DNA of 14,807 bases, from assembly GCA_002369155.1 (NCBI GenBank), contig DFEM01000154.1:1-14807 (forward strand). The letters are read 5' to 3'. This document shows positions 1 to 5,819 of this stretch, in pieces. Each line of letters begins with the position of its first letter. The stretch's first letter is position 1. The position numbers and the translations under genes were made by a program. The stretch comes from Lachnospiraceae bacterium UBA3802. Its GTDB lineage: Bacteria; Bacillota; Clostridia; Lachnospirales; Lachnospiraceae. Below the pieces are notes generated by a model. That model was given only the letters and a program-made list of their open reading frames with translations, had not been told where the DNA came from and made no database searches.

Positions 1-889
1 TTTCTTCCGGATTCGAGTGTTCCACTGTGTCGCGGGTATACTTGCAAAGAAAATCAATAAACTCGTCCGAAGTGTTGCCCTCTGTCCATGGAGTCACTAT
101 CTTCGAATTGTCATAATAATTTTTGCTGATCTGACCAAAAACATATTTGCCGTGAAGACGAGCAATCTCCCAAACCGGAGTTTTCTTTTTCATCATCGTC
201 AGAGTGGCCCAATAAAATTCTTCCTTAAGTTTTTCCAAAGCTTTTTCATAATATACATTGATATCTTTTCCGTATTTAAAAAGCTCAGGATCCAAGGATG
301 GGTTTTTATTCAGCTTCTTTTCGCGCTTTTTTTCTCTCTCCCGTTCCAGCTCCATTGCAAAGAACTCATCCGTACTAAGCGGTGTCCACGCCCATACTTT
401 ATCCCATCTGTGACTGGCAAGCGCCGATGAATAGATAAAGGACCCTCCGGCTCCGTTCATCCACTCGTTCCATCTGCCTGCTGCCAGAGTACCGTCCTTC
501 ATAATCAAAAGACAGAACTGCTCATCTTTGGGGTTCTTTTTGTCCGCAAATGACTTAAATTTATCAAACTGAACATTATTATCGCCCTCATCTTCGCGTC
601 CGATATTTATCCAGCCGATCTCTTCATCTTCAAGGCAGGCCGTAAGATCATAGCGGCTTAAAGAATGCCATCTGACCACATCTTTTGAATCTACGGTGTC
701 GGCGGTCCCGCGCAAAAAATATCCTTCTGTGTTGTGCCCGTTCCCGGTCGGTATCCATTCCCCTGCCGTATAATCTCCTGTTTTCAGTTCAACCAGACAG
801 TATTCTCCGTATTCCGGCATATCCTTGATTGAAAAAACATGAAATTCGTTAAAAGACAGCGTGAGTTCTTTATAATCGGCTTTAAACAT
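1..889 (-). CDS. Hypothetical protein with two tandem Trp-rich modules (partial, C-terminus off the left edge)
   Basis: The frame is open from an ATG at 889 to the window edge (296 codons, no stop), so the C-terminus is missing. The start is backed by an AGGGG-type ribosome binding site about 7 bases upstream. I do not recognise a named family. The visible part contains two similar modules, at about residues 29-83 (EYCLVELKTGDYTAGEW ... RWHSL) and 124-173 (QFCLLIMKDGTLAAGRW ... VWAWTPL). Each begins with a hydrophobic-Cys-Leu strand, then K-x-G/D-G-x-x-x-A-G-x-W, and ends with a Trp motif. A Lys/Glu-rich, probably helical stretch follows (about 178-190). There is no signal peptide or membrane segment, so it is probably cytosolic. 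It lies 51 bases downstream of the 72-residue CxxC protein. I assign no function. Confidence 0.8.
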   Translation of the reverse strand, partial: MFKADYKELTLSFNEFHVFSIKDMPEYGEYCLVELKTGDYTAGEWIPTGNGHNTEGYFLRGTADTVDSKDVVRWHSLSRYDLTACLEDEEIGWINIGREDEGDNNVQFDKFKSFADKKNPKDEQFCLLIMKDGTLAAGRWNEWMNGAGGSFIYSSALASHRWDKVWAWTPLSTDEFFAMELEREREKKREKKLNKNPSLDPELFKYGKDINVYYEKALEKLKEEFYWATLTMMKKKTPVWEIARLHGKYVFGQISKNYYDNSKIVTPWTEGNTSDEFIDFLCKYTRDTVEHSNPEE

Positions 890-940
890 TTCTTATCCCC
901 TATCGTCGTAAATTATGATTTCATTATAATTTCCTTTATC

Positions 941-1159
941 TCAGTATTCTTTTTTTATCTCTGTTATTTTGTATGTTTTCTTGAACTTTTCAATATCCGC
1001 TTCATTTTTTATCAACATTACCTCTGTGAAATAGCCGTCTTCTTTATTCTTAAAACCAGCTACCATTTCTCCGGTACAGATACTGCATTTAATTACAGCC
1101 ATCTGTTTGTCGGAGTCAAAAGGAATGGGGTTTGTTTTAGACATTTTAAACTTTCTCAT
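941..1159 (-). CDS. Small conserved-type CxxC protein, 72 residues
   Basis: The ATG at 1159 has GAGGA about 9 bases upstream. A second Met at residue 20 starts the best-conserved-looking part (MAVIKCSICTGEMVAGFK) but has no ribosome binding site, so I keep the first Met. The core has one CxxC pair (C25-S-I-C28) followed by TGE-x-VAGFK, then EVMLIKNEADIEKFKKTYKI and a terminal KKEY. A single CxxC could bind metal as a dimer or be redox active; that is inference. It resembles short unnamed proteins of clostridia that I recall only loosely, some of which carry dehydrogenase labels that a protein this small cannot justify. The plus-strand frame over the same bases is a shadow. Confidence 0.75.
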   Translation of the reverse strand: MRKFKMSKTNPIPFDSDKQMAVIKCSICTGEMVAGFKNKEDGYFTEVMLIKNEADIEKFKKTYKITEIKKEY

Positions 1160-1208
1160 ACTTTCATTCCTCGTTTGTAATCTGTTACTTAAAGCGGCGG
1201 TTCTACTA

Positions 1209-1706
1209 TTATCCGTTACAAACTCTTAAATAAATCTCGTTTACAATTTCATCCTTGCTCTTGTCTTCCGTGATGGTGGTTTCTTTTATCAAGTACAAAT
1301 AATCCTTTTCTTTCCACCACTCTCGCATCTCATCGGCTCCGAACTCAGCTGCTTTTGATCTGGTCTGATGACGTCTTACAGTTTTCTCAAAAGGAATATC
1401 AAAATAATACGCATATATGTCAGAGCCATACAATTCGATTGCTTCTTCAAACAGTTCTCGATACCAGTCTGCAATAAAAATTCCTTCCAGTATAACCACT
1501 TCGCAATTTTCGCTTCCGTACTTTAATATTTGCTTTATCAAAGGCAATGCAGGAGGATCAATTCCATCCCTTTCCTTAAGCACTTCTCTTCTTATCATAT
1601 CCTGTGAAAGAACCATTGTGCCTCGCCCGAAAAGTTCCTGCAATTCCTTTGCTACCGTTGTTTTCCCGCTCCCGGAGTTTCCTCGTAGCATAATTAATTT
1701 ATGCAT
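1209..1706 (-). CDS. Small P-loop kinase of the AAA_33 / zeta-toxin-like type
   Basis: The 165-residue product has a Walker A motif GNSGSGKT at residues 9-16, a second motif SQDMIRRE at 34-41, a Walker B-like hydrophobic strand VILEGI at 71-76, and a basic lid region at about 108-116 (KTVRRHQTR). This is the layout of small nucleotide, sugar and antibiotic kinases in the P-loop kinase group; the substrate cannot be read from sequence. I start at the ATG at 1706, not at the in-frame GTG at 1721, because the GTGAGG there is itself the ribosome binding site, with GAGG about 9 bases ahead of the ATG. It is 96 bases downstream of the isochorismatase-like gene. A TATAAT at 1739-1744 could be a -10 element, but I see no good -35. 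Confidence 0.88.
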   Translation of the reverse strand: MHKLIMLRGNSGSGKTTVAKELQELFGRGTMVLSQDMIRREVLKERDGIDPPALPLIKQILKYGSENCEVVILEGIFIADWYRELFEEAIELYGSDIYAYYFDIPFEKTVRRHQTRSKAAEFGADEMREWWKEKDYLYLIKETTITEDKSKDEIVNEIYLRVCNG

Positions 1707-1749
1707 ATTCGTATACCTCACAAAATAATTGTTTTGAAATTATAATATC

Positions 1750-1787
1750 TTCCGCTATCATTATATTTACAATGATTCCGCTATCAT
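1750..1787 (-). repeat. Two direct copies of ATGATAGCGGAA, period 26, ahead of the kinase gene
   Basis: TTCCGCTATCAT occurs on the plus strand at 1750-1761 and again, identically, at 1776-1787. Read in the direction of transcription this is ATGATAGCGGAA twice, 26 bases apart, or about 2.5 helical turns. The pair lies in the 96-base gap between the isochorismatase-like gene and the kinase, just upstream of a TATAAT at 1739-1744. It could be a tandem operator or a chance or slippage duplication. The repetition is seen; the role is inferred. Confidence 0.5.
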
Positions 1788-1802
1788 ATTTAATATTCCG
1801 AT

Positions 1803-2342
1803 TTATTCGACCACATTACCTTGCAAGAGTTGAATAGCTTGTTCAACGGTAATTATCTTTGCATAGCGCCTTCCCCACATAAATTCATTGTAATACTTAT
1901 ATGCAGTCTCCTTATCAAAGTAGGGATTGTCATATGTTGAATTGGTGTATTCCGGAACAAAGATATTAAATCCTTTCTCAAATCCGCTTTTAATCGTTGC
2001 ATCCATACAATAATCCGTTGAGACACCTACCGTTATTATATCCTTTTCACCCTTGGACAGCAGGTATTCCGTTAATCCCGTCATAGGGTGAAAAGCACTG
2101 TTCACGTTCTTTTCGAAACGTCTTTCATTTTCTCTCGGAGCAAACTCCTCATATATCTCATAGTTTTCCGCTGTCTTATCAAGATCTGTTCCCGGTCCGT
2201 CATCGTGCTGAACATATACGACCTCAACATTGTTCTCTCTTGCGATAGCAATCAACTGTTTGATATTATCCCCAACCTTTTTAAATTCATACAGTCTCTC
2301 ATCAAAACATCCCTTTTGCGTATCTACAACTAAAAGTATCAT
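1803..2342 (-). CDS. Isochorismatase-fold cysteine hydrolase
   Basis: The 179-residue product has the family's catalytic triad in the expected places: Asp7 in LLVVDTQKG, Lys78 in FEKNVNSAF, and Cys112 in GVSTDYCMDAT, the typical G-x-x-T-x-x-C nucleophile loop with its cis peptide region. Length and order fit the isochorismatase/nicotinamidase superfamily. Members hydrolyse amides or vinyl ethers such as nicotinamide, carbamates or isochorismate, and no substrate can be assigned here. I prefer the ATG at 2342 to the in-frame GTG at 2348: AAGGA lies about 10 bases from the ATG but only about 4 from the GTG. No NAD salvage or siderophore genes are nearby. Cytosolic. Confidence 0.9.
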   Translation of the reverse strand: MILLVVDTQKGCFDERLYEFKKVGDNIKQLIAIARENNVEVVYVQHDDGPGTDLDKTAENYEIYEEFAPRENERRFEKNVNSAFHPMTGLTEYLLSKGEKDIITVGVSTDYCMDATIKSGFEKGFNIFVPEYTNSTYDNPYFDKETAYKYYNEFMWGRRYAKIITVEQAIQLLQGNVVE

Positions 2343-2368
2343 TATCACTCATCCTTTATTACGTTATG

Positions 2369-2386
2369 CCGGAAGATATATTCCGG
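2369..2386. promoter_or_regulatory. Dyad CCGGAA-N6-TTCCGG upstream of the hydrolase gene
   Basis: CCGGAA at 2369-2374 and TTCCGG at 2381-2386 are perfect inverted halves separated by GATATA. They lie 27-44 bases upstream of the hydrolase ATG. An overlapping dyad, GATAT(N8)ATATC, covers 2375-2392. The position would suit an operator near a promoter, but I cannot find a convincing -35/-10 pair, so this is a candidate only. Confidence 0.35.
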
Positions 2387-2430
2387 GATATCTTACTGTT
2401 GTCTTATCCCGACAAACTTAAATTTGTAAT

Positions 2431-2530
2431 TTACGGGTGTATTGTTGATTTTTGCCTAACACCCGTAGTTTTCCGTGCTTTATTTCTGAATTTTACAGGT
2501 ATTTTATCATTTTCTTCGTTACACCCGTAA
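2431..2530. repeat. Triple ACGGGTGT block: one copy forward, two inverted
   Basis: TTACGGGTGT at 2431-2440 is the exact reverse complement of ACACCCGTAA at 2521-2530, and nine of its bases also match ACACCCGTA at 2459-2467. The first arm can therefore pair with either of the others, giving a short hairpin (9 bp, 18-base loop) or a long one (10 bp, 80-base loop), which exclude each other. No U-run follows on either strand, so it is not a plain terminator. In the minus direction one frame is open for about 45 codons across the whole block (from about 2571 to the TAA at 2429-2431) but has no start codon or ribosome binding site. It could be a dispersed intergenic element, a structured RNA or a gene remnant. 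Confidence 0.45.
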
Positions 2531-2611
2531 AGACAGAAATCCTCCGCAAATCCCGATTTGTCATCGTCTATAAAACTTTAAGTTAATCTATTTAGAAATA
2601 TTGAGATTTCT

Positions 2612-2656
2612 TTAAAAAAAGGGCAGCAAAAACCTCATACGCATATATTTTATCAT
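2612..2656 (-). CDS. Possible 14-codon small ORF
   Basis: ATG at 2656 opens a 14-codon frame, MIKYMRMRFLLPFF, ending in TAA at 2612-2614. Upstream are GGAGG (12 bases from the ATG) and a nearer AAGG (5 bases), a convincing initiation region. The peptide is basic then hydrophobic, like some leader or small membrane peptides. Its stop lies at a run of seven A/T bases. Against it: its length, the lack of a clear promoter, and its location inside a repeat-rich intergenic region. A chance ORF remains quite possible. Confidence 0.2.
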   Translation of the reverse strand: MIKYMRMRFLLPFF

Positions 2657-2706
2657 AGTTACCTTAATCCTCCAAACATAAGATATCCGTGCGCTAGAGG
2701 GTGAGT

Positions 2707-2723
2707 ACGGTCCTGTGGACCGT
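2707..2723. repeat. Hairpin ACGGTCC-tgt-GGACCGT
   Basis: A perfect 7-bp inverted repeat with a 3-base loop at 2707-2723. It lies inside the segment bounded by the tRNA 3'-end repeats and close to the distal copy. No U-run follows on either strand, so it is not a terminator by itself. Confidence 0.6.
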
Positions 2724-2741
2724 TGTTTACGAACCGACCGA

Positions 2742-2787
2742 GCCGGCAGGCGAGACTTCGAACCCCGTTCGAAGTCGACTTGCCGGC
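2742..2787. repeat. Two-part long palindrome
   Basis: The outer arms GCCGGCA (2742-2748) and TGCCGGC (2781-2787) pair perfectly. After a small internal bulge, the inner arms GACTTCGAAC (2754-2763) and GTTCGAAGTC (2767-2776) pair perfectly around a 3-base loop. The whole gives 17 bp of GC-rich stem just beyond the tRNA terminator. It resembles REP/BIME-type dispersed palindromes in design; whether it recurs in the genome cannot be seen here. Confidence 0.65.
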
Positions 2788-2788
2788 T

Positions 2789-2818
2789 AAAGAAAAAAGG
2801 CAGGACCTCTGTCCTGCC
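2789..2818 (-). terminator. Rho-independent terminator of the tRNA-Arg gene
   Basis: A perfect 8-bp stem, GGCAGGAC / GTCCTGCC (2811-2818 and 2799-2806), has a 4-base loop and is followed on the minus strand by TTTTTTCTTT. It begins 12 bases after the tRNA 3' end. The plus strand also has a T-run after the stem, so it can work in both directions. Confidence 0.93.
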
Positions 2819-2830
2819 TTTTTCTTTACC

Positions 2831-2904
2831 CGTGCGCTAGAGGATTCGAACCCCCGACCTTTTGGTCCGTAGCCAAACGCTCTATCCAGCTGAGCTAAGC
2901 GCAC
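2831..2904 (-). tRNA. tRNA-Arg, anticodon ACG
   Basis: The 74-base sequence folds as a full cloverleaf. The acceptor GTGCGCT pairs with AGCGCAC, the D-stem is GCTC/GAGC, the anticodon stem is TTTGG/CCAAA with loop CTACGGA (anticodon ACG at 2868-2870), and the T-arm GGGGG-TTCGAAT-CCTCT contains two G-U pairs. The discriminator is G. CCA is not encoded, so the tail must be added enzymatically. A34 is normally edited to inosine by TadA so that CGU, CGC and CGA are all read. It has its own promoter about 20 bases upstream and its own terminator, so it is a separate transcription unit between tex and the repeat region. Confidence 0.97.
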
Positions 2905-2924
2905 ATTTTTACAACGCAAAAGAT

Positions 2925-2953
2925 ATTTTAACCCAACCAACCTGCATTGTCAA
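2925..2953 (-). promoter_or_regulatory. Sigma-70-type promoter of tRNA-Arg
   Basis: On the minus strand, a perfect -35 TTGACA (2948-2953) and a -10 TAAAAT (2925-2930) are separated by exactly 17 bases. Transcription would start near 2918, leaving a leader of about 13 bases before the mature tRNA 5' end at 2904. Confidence 0.88.
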
Positions 2954-2969
2954 GGAAATTACTGTTTTA

Positions 2970-2996
2970 AGAGTCGCTTTTATGCAAAGCGACTCT
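2970..2996 (-). terminator. Hairpin after tex, probable terminator
   Basis: AGAGTCGCTTT and AAAGCGACTCT form a perfect 11-bp stem with a 5-base loop, 7 bases after the tex stop. The minus-strand sequence that follows is T-poor (TAAAACAG), so intrinsic termination may be weak. It may act as a 3' stabiliser or need a factor. Position and stem strength favour an end-of-transcript role. Confidence 0.65.
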
Positions 2997-3003
2997 GTTT
3001 ATG

Positions 3004-5154
3004 TTACTTAACCTGCTTTATCGAAAGCGATATTCTCTTCTTGGCTTCATTGACATCAAGGACTACCACTTTGACATCATCTCCCACCGATAAAGCTTCA
3101 CTCGGATGTTTTATATATCTGTCTGCTATTTCGGAGATATGAACCAATCCGTCCTGGTGTACACCGATGTCAACGAATGCACCGAAATCTATTACATTGC
3201 GTACCGTACCTTCAAGAATCATTCCGGGTTTTAAATCCTTCATGTCCAAAAGATCAGTCTTAAAAATGGGTGCGGGAAGCGACTCTCTGGGGTCTCTTCC
3301 GGGCTTTGTAAGTTCTTTCACGATATCCCTTAAAGTAAGTACTCCCACTCCGCATTCTTCGGCAATTTTCTTTTCGTCTTTTTGTTTTACTCTCTCAGCC
3401 AAATCCGATACTTTTCCGTTCTTTACATCTTCAAATGTGTATCCGCAGATTTTAAGAAGCTTTTCACATGCATCGTAACTTTCCGGATGAACACCTGTAT
3501 TATCAAGTACGTTGTCACTCTCGGGAATTCTTAAAAATCCTGCACACTGTTCAAATGCTTTGGGACCGAGTTTGGGTACTTTTTTAATCTCTTTTCTTGA
3601 ATGAAAAGCACCGTTTTCCTCTCTGTATGTTACGATGTTTTTGGCTGTTGCCGAACTCAAGCCGGATACTCTTTGTAAAAGTGAAGGTGACGCCGTATTA
3701 ATATCCACTCCGACTGCGTTTACACAGTCTTCAACAACGGCATCAAGGCTTTCTTCAAGTCTTTTTTGTGGCATGTCATGCTGATACTGTCCGACACCTA
3801 TGGCCTTGGGTTCGATTTTTACAAGTTCTGCCAGGGGATCTTCAAGTCTTCTTGCTATGGAAACCGCGCTTCTTAAATTGACATCATACTGAGGGAATTC
3901 TTCTGCGGCAAGCTTGGAAGCCGAGTATACGGAAGCACCCGCTTCATTGACTATCATATATGAAACACCGGGACAGTTTTTAAGCATCTCTGCCGTCATG
4001 CTCTCTGTCTCTCTTGAAGCAGTTCCGTTTCCTATGGCAATGTGTTTTACATTCCACTTCTTAATCATGCAGCTAAGCTTCGTAATGCACTCTGCTTTTT
4101 GTTTATCGCCGTGAGTCGGATAAACTACCGTCGTATCCAAAACCTTGCCTGTCTCGTCGATTACAGCGGCTTTACAGCCCATTCTGTATCCGGGATCAAG
4201 TCCCATAGTAACTTTGCCCTTAACGGGAGGCTGCATAAGAAGCGGTTTTAAATTGAGCGAAAAATTATGAATTGCACCTTCACATGCGTTATCCGTGATG
4301 GATGCTCTTATCTCATTCTCCATTGAAGGCGCAAGAAGTCTTTCATAGCCGTCTTTAATCGCTTCTTTAAGAAAAGCTTTTGCATTCGATTCGCCTTTAA
4401 TCATCTGCTTTTCGATGATTGCGATCGCTTCATCTTCTTCGACTTCAACTTTTACTTTAAGAAATCCTTCTTTTTCGCCTCTGTTTATTGCCAAAACCTG
4501 ATGACCCTGAATTTTATTTAATGACGAAACAAAATCATAATAACCGCTGTATACGGAATCTTCCTCTTTTGAAGCGCTGCTTCTTATGTATCCCTTTTTC
4601 ATGTAAAGGTTTCTTAACTGCTTTCTTATATCCACGGAATCAGATACCATTTCAGCAATGATATCACTTGCTCCGCTTAAAGCATCTTCAACACTTTCCA
4701 CGCCTTTTTCGGGATTAATATATTTCTTTGCCAGATCTTCAATATTGCCCATATTCTTATCCTGAAGATATAAAGTCAGAGCCAGGGGCTCAAGGCCTTT
4801 TTCCTTTGCTATAACGGCTCTGGTACGTCTTTTTTGTTTGAAAGGTCTGTATATGTCTTCCACTTCGGAAAGCGTACGTGCATTTTCAATCTGAACTCTT
4901 AATTCATCTGTAAGCTTCTCCTGAGAATCAATGCTCTTTATGACTTCCTCTTTTCTTGCCTCAAGATTTCTGAGTCTTACAAGCTTTTCTTCAAGTTCTC
5001 GAAGAGAGGTATCATCCATACCACCGTGCGATTCTTTTCTGTATCTTGCTATAAAAGGGATGGTACATCCTTCATCATATAATTTGATTACATTCTCAAT
5101 ATAAGCCTGAGGTTTGTTTAATTCTGTCGCGATTATTTTAGCAATGTCTGTCAT
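3004..5154 (-). CDS. tex: Tex family S1 RNA-binding transcription accessory protein
   Basis: The 716 residues match Tex in length and layout. An N-terminal helical region starts with the typical GCTIPFIARYRKESHGG (29-45). A YqgF/RNase H-like domain has GLDPG (318-322) and IGNGTASRETE (374-384). Helix-hairpin-helix motifs (about 484-540) include DINTAS and SGLSSATAKNIV. A C-terminal S1 domain (about 642-714) has GTVRNVIDFGAFVDIG and HISEI. Tex is a cytosolic nucleic-acid-binding factor linked to transcription and ribosome function, highly conserved, with no settled enzymatic activity. GGAG lies 12 bases ahead of the ATG. A strong hairpin with a T-run lies directly upstream, so expression may depend on read-through. 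The gene is intact. Confidence 0.96.
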   Translation of the reverse strand: MTDIAKIIATELNKPQAYIENVIKLYDEGCTIPFIARYRKESHGGMDDTSLRELEEKLVRLRNLEARKEEVIKSIDSQEKLTDELRVQIENARTLSEVEDIYRPFKQKRRTRAVIAKEKGLEPLALTLYLQDKNMGNIEDLAKKYINPEKGVESVEDALSGASDIIAEMVSDSVDIRKQLRNLYMKKGYIRSSASKEEDSVYSGYYDFVSSLNKIQGHQVLAINRGEKEGFLKVKVEVEEDEAIAIIEKQMIKGESNAKAFLKEAIKDGYERLLAPSMENEIRASITDNACEGAIHNFSLNLKPLLMQPPVKGKVTMGLDPGYRMGCKAAVIDETGKVLDTTVVYPTHGDKQKAECITKLSCMIKKWNVKHIAIGNGTASRETESMTAEMLKNCPGVSYMIVNEAGASVYSASKLAAEEFPQYDVNLRSAVSIARRLEDPLAELVKIEPKAIGVGQYQHDMPQKRLEESLDAVVEDCVNAVGVDINTASPSLLQRVSGLSSATAKNIVTYREENGAFHSRKEIKKVPKLGPKAFEQCAGFLRIPESDNVLDNTGVHPESYDACEKLLKICGYTFEDVKNGKVSDLAERVKQKDEKKIAEECGVGVLTLRDIVKELTKPGRDPRESLPAPIFKTDLLDMKDLKPGMILEGTVRNVIDFGAFVDIGVHQDGLVHISEIADRYIKHPSEALSVGDDVKVVVLDVNEAKKRISLSIKQVK

Positions 5155-5176
5155 TTATTTTTGTCTCTCCTTTTAG

Positions 5177-5220
5177 TAAAAACAGGTACCGCGGCATCCG
5201 TATGGGTGCCCGGCACCTGT
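5177..5220 (-). terminator. Strong hairpin with T-run between the HdeD-like gene and tex
   Basis: Arms beginning ACAGGTACCG (from 5182) and ending GGCACCTGT (to 5220) form an almost fully paired stem of about 17 bp with a 4-base loop. On the minus strand it is followed by TTTTT; the plus strand also has a T-run. It lies 29 bases after the HdeD-like gene and should end that operon. It is also only about 27 bases upstream of the tex ATG, with the ribosome binding site in between. That leaves no room for a tex promoter after the hairpin. Confidence 0.88.
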
Positions 5221-5248
5221 ATCTTTTTTGTCTGGATTAAACTGTTTG

Positions 5249-5806
5249 TCAGTCTTTTGAAATAAAGAACATATTAACAATGTTCTGAACTCCGGCATAG
5301 ATTAATACTATACCGAAAATGATTACAAATACTTTGGTTGTAAATAAGCCGAGGTAGATAATCAATACGCCGAGAACTATGCTCAAAAGTCCGAGAATAA
5401 GCGGAACGAACCATGCCTTTACGCTGTTTTTCTTGCTTGCGAATGCTGCTTTTAATTTAAAGAAACCTTCAACAATAAGATAAAGACCGAACATAATTCC
5501 GATAACCATCAAAAGCAGGTTTTCGATTTTGAAAGCAACATCGGAAATAAGAAGGATTACTGCCGCAATCAAAGAAAGCGCACCGATAATCAATTCCTTA
5601 ATATTTTCCTTTGTATTCTTTGCAAAAGCAATGATATTGATAATTGCGATTAATCCGAGTATTCCTGCTGCAGCCCATTTGAAAATGTTGTTTACCATAT
5701 CGGCAATCGGATCTCTGAACATAATCACAACGATACCGAGTACAATAAATGCTATTGCGGAAAGCAATAAAAATGGTGTTCTTGATGATTTTTTCTCACC
5801 GCTCAT
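5249..5806 (-). CDS. DUF308 / HdeD-like integral membrane protein
   Basis: The 185 residues have six predicted membrane segments, at about 11-30, 42-62, 70-88, 96-115, 131-153 and 157-175. Short loops separate them and the N-terminus is charged (MSGEKKSSRT). This is the pattern of the DUF308/HdeD family. HdeD aids acid resistance in E. coli, but most Gram-positive members have no known function, so I do not assign one. AGGAGGG lies 8 bases ahead of the ATG and overlaps the stop codon of the upstream CapA-like gene (13-base gap), so the two are very probably co-transcribed and translationally coupled. It is the last gene before the hairpin at 5177-5220. Confidence 0.87.
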   Translation of the reverse strand: MSGEKKSSRTPFLLLSAIAFIVLGIVVIMFRDPIADMVNNIFKWAAAGILGLIAIINIIAFAKNTKENIKELIIGALSLIAAVILLISDVAFKIENLLLMVIGIMFGLYLIVEGFFKLKAAFASKKNSVKAWFVPLILGLLSIVLGVLIIYLGLFTTKVFVIIFGIVLIYAGVQNIVNMFFISKD

Positions 5807-5819
5807 TAGTAAATCCCTC

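Larger units (their letters stand above)
2687..2843 (-). repeat. Segment bounded by a 14-base direct repeat of the tRNA-Arg 3' end
   Basis: CCGTGCGCTAGAGG occurs at 2830-2843, where it is the 3' part of the tRNA-Arg (T-arm and acceptor strand), and again at 2687-2700. The two copies flank 129 bases that hold the tRNA terminator and two strong palindromes. A further 10-base match to the tRNA T-arm (TTCGAACCCC) lies at 2757-2766, against 2845-2854 in the tRNA. The arrangement looks like an attachment-site duplication around a tiny element, or the wreck of a second tRNA-Arg copy. No integrase or other gene lies within it. The repeats are seen; their origin is inference. Confidence 0.55.

Noticed and set aside
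17..430. 137-codon plus-strand ORF at the left edge
   Set aside because: It is antisense to an open minus-strand frame that runs unbroken from 889 to the edge with a good ribosome binding site and an internal duplication.
839..1180. 113-codon plus-strand ORF opposite the CxxC protein
   Set aside because: No ribosome binding site; Phe/Tyr-rich composition typical of antisense to Lys/Glu-rich coding sequence.
1719..1721. GTG start for the kinase gene
   Set aside because: GTGAGG at this place serves as the ribosome binding site for the ATG at 1706.
1209..2342. Toxin-antitoxin or defence cassette made of the P-loop kinase and the hydrolase
   Set aside because: The kinase resembles the zeta-toxin fold only in general motifs, no small antitoxin-like gene adjoins it, and the genes are 96 bases apart.
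2594..2611. AGAAAT-attgag-ATTTCT hairpin
   Set aside because: Only six AT-rich pairs with no matching context; easily expected by chance in AT-rich intergenic DNA.
2659..2940. 93-codon minus-strand ORF across the tRNA region
   Set aside because: It is the translation of the tRNA-Arg, its terminator and the palindromes; the peptide with RLAQLDRAFGYGPKGRGFES is the usual artefact of reading a tRNA as protein.
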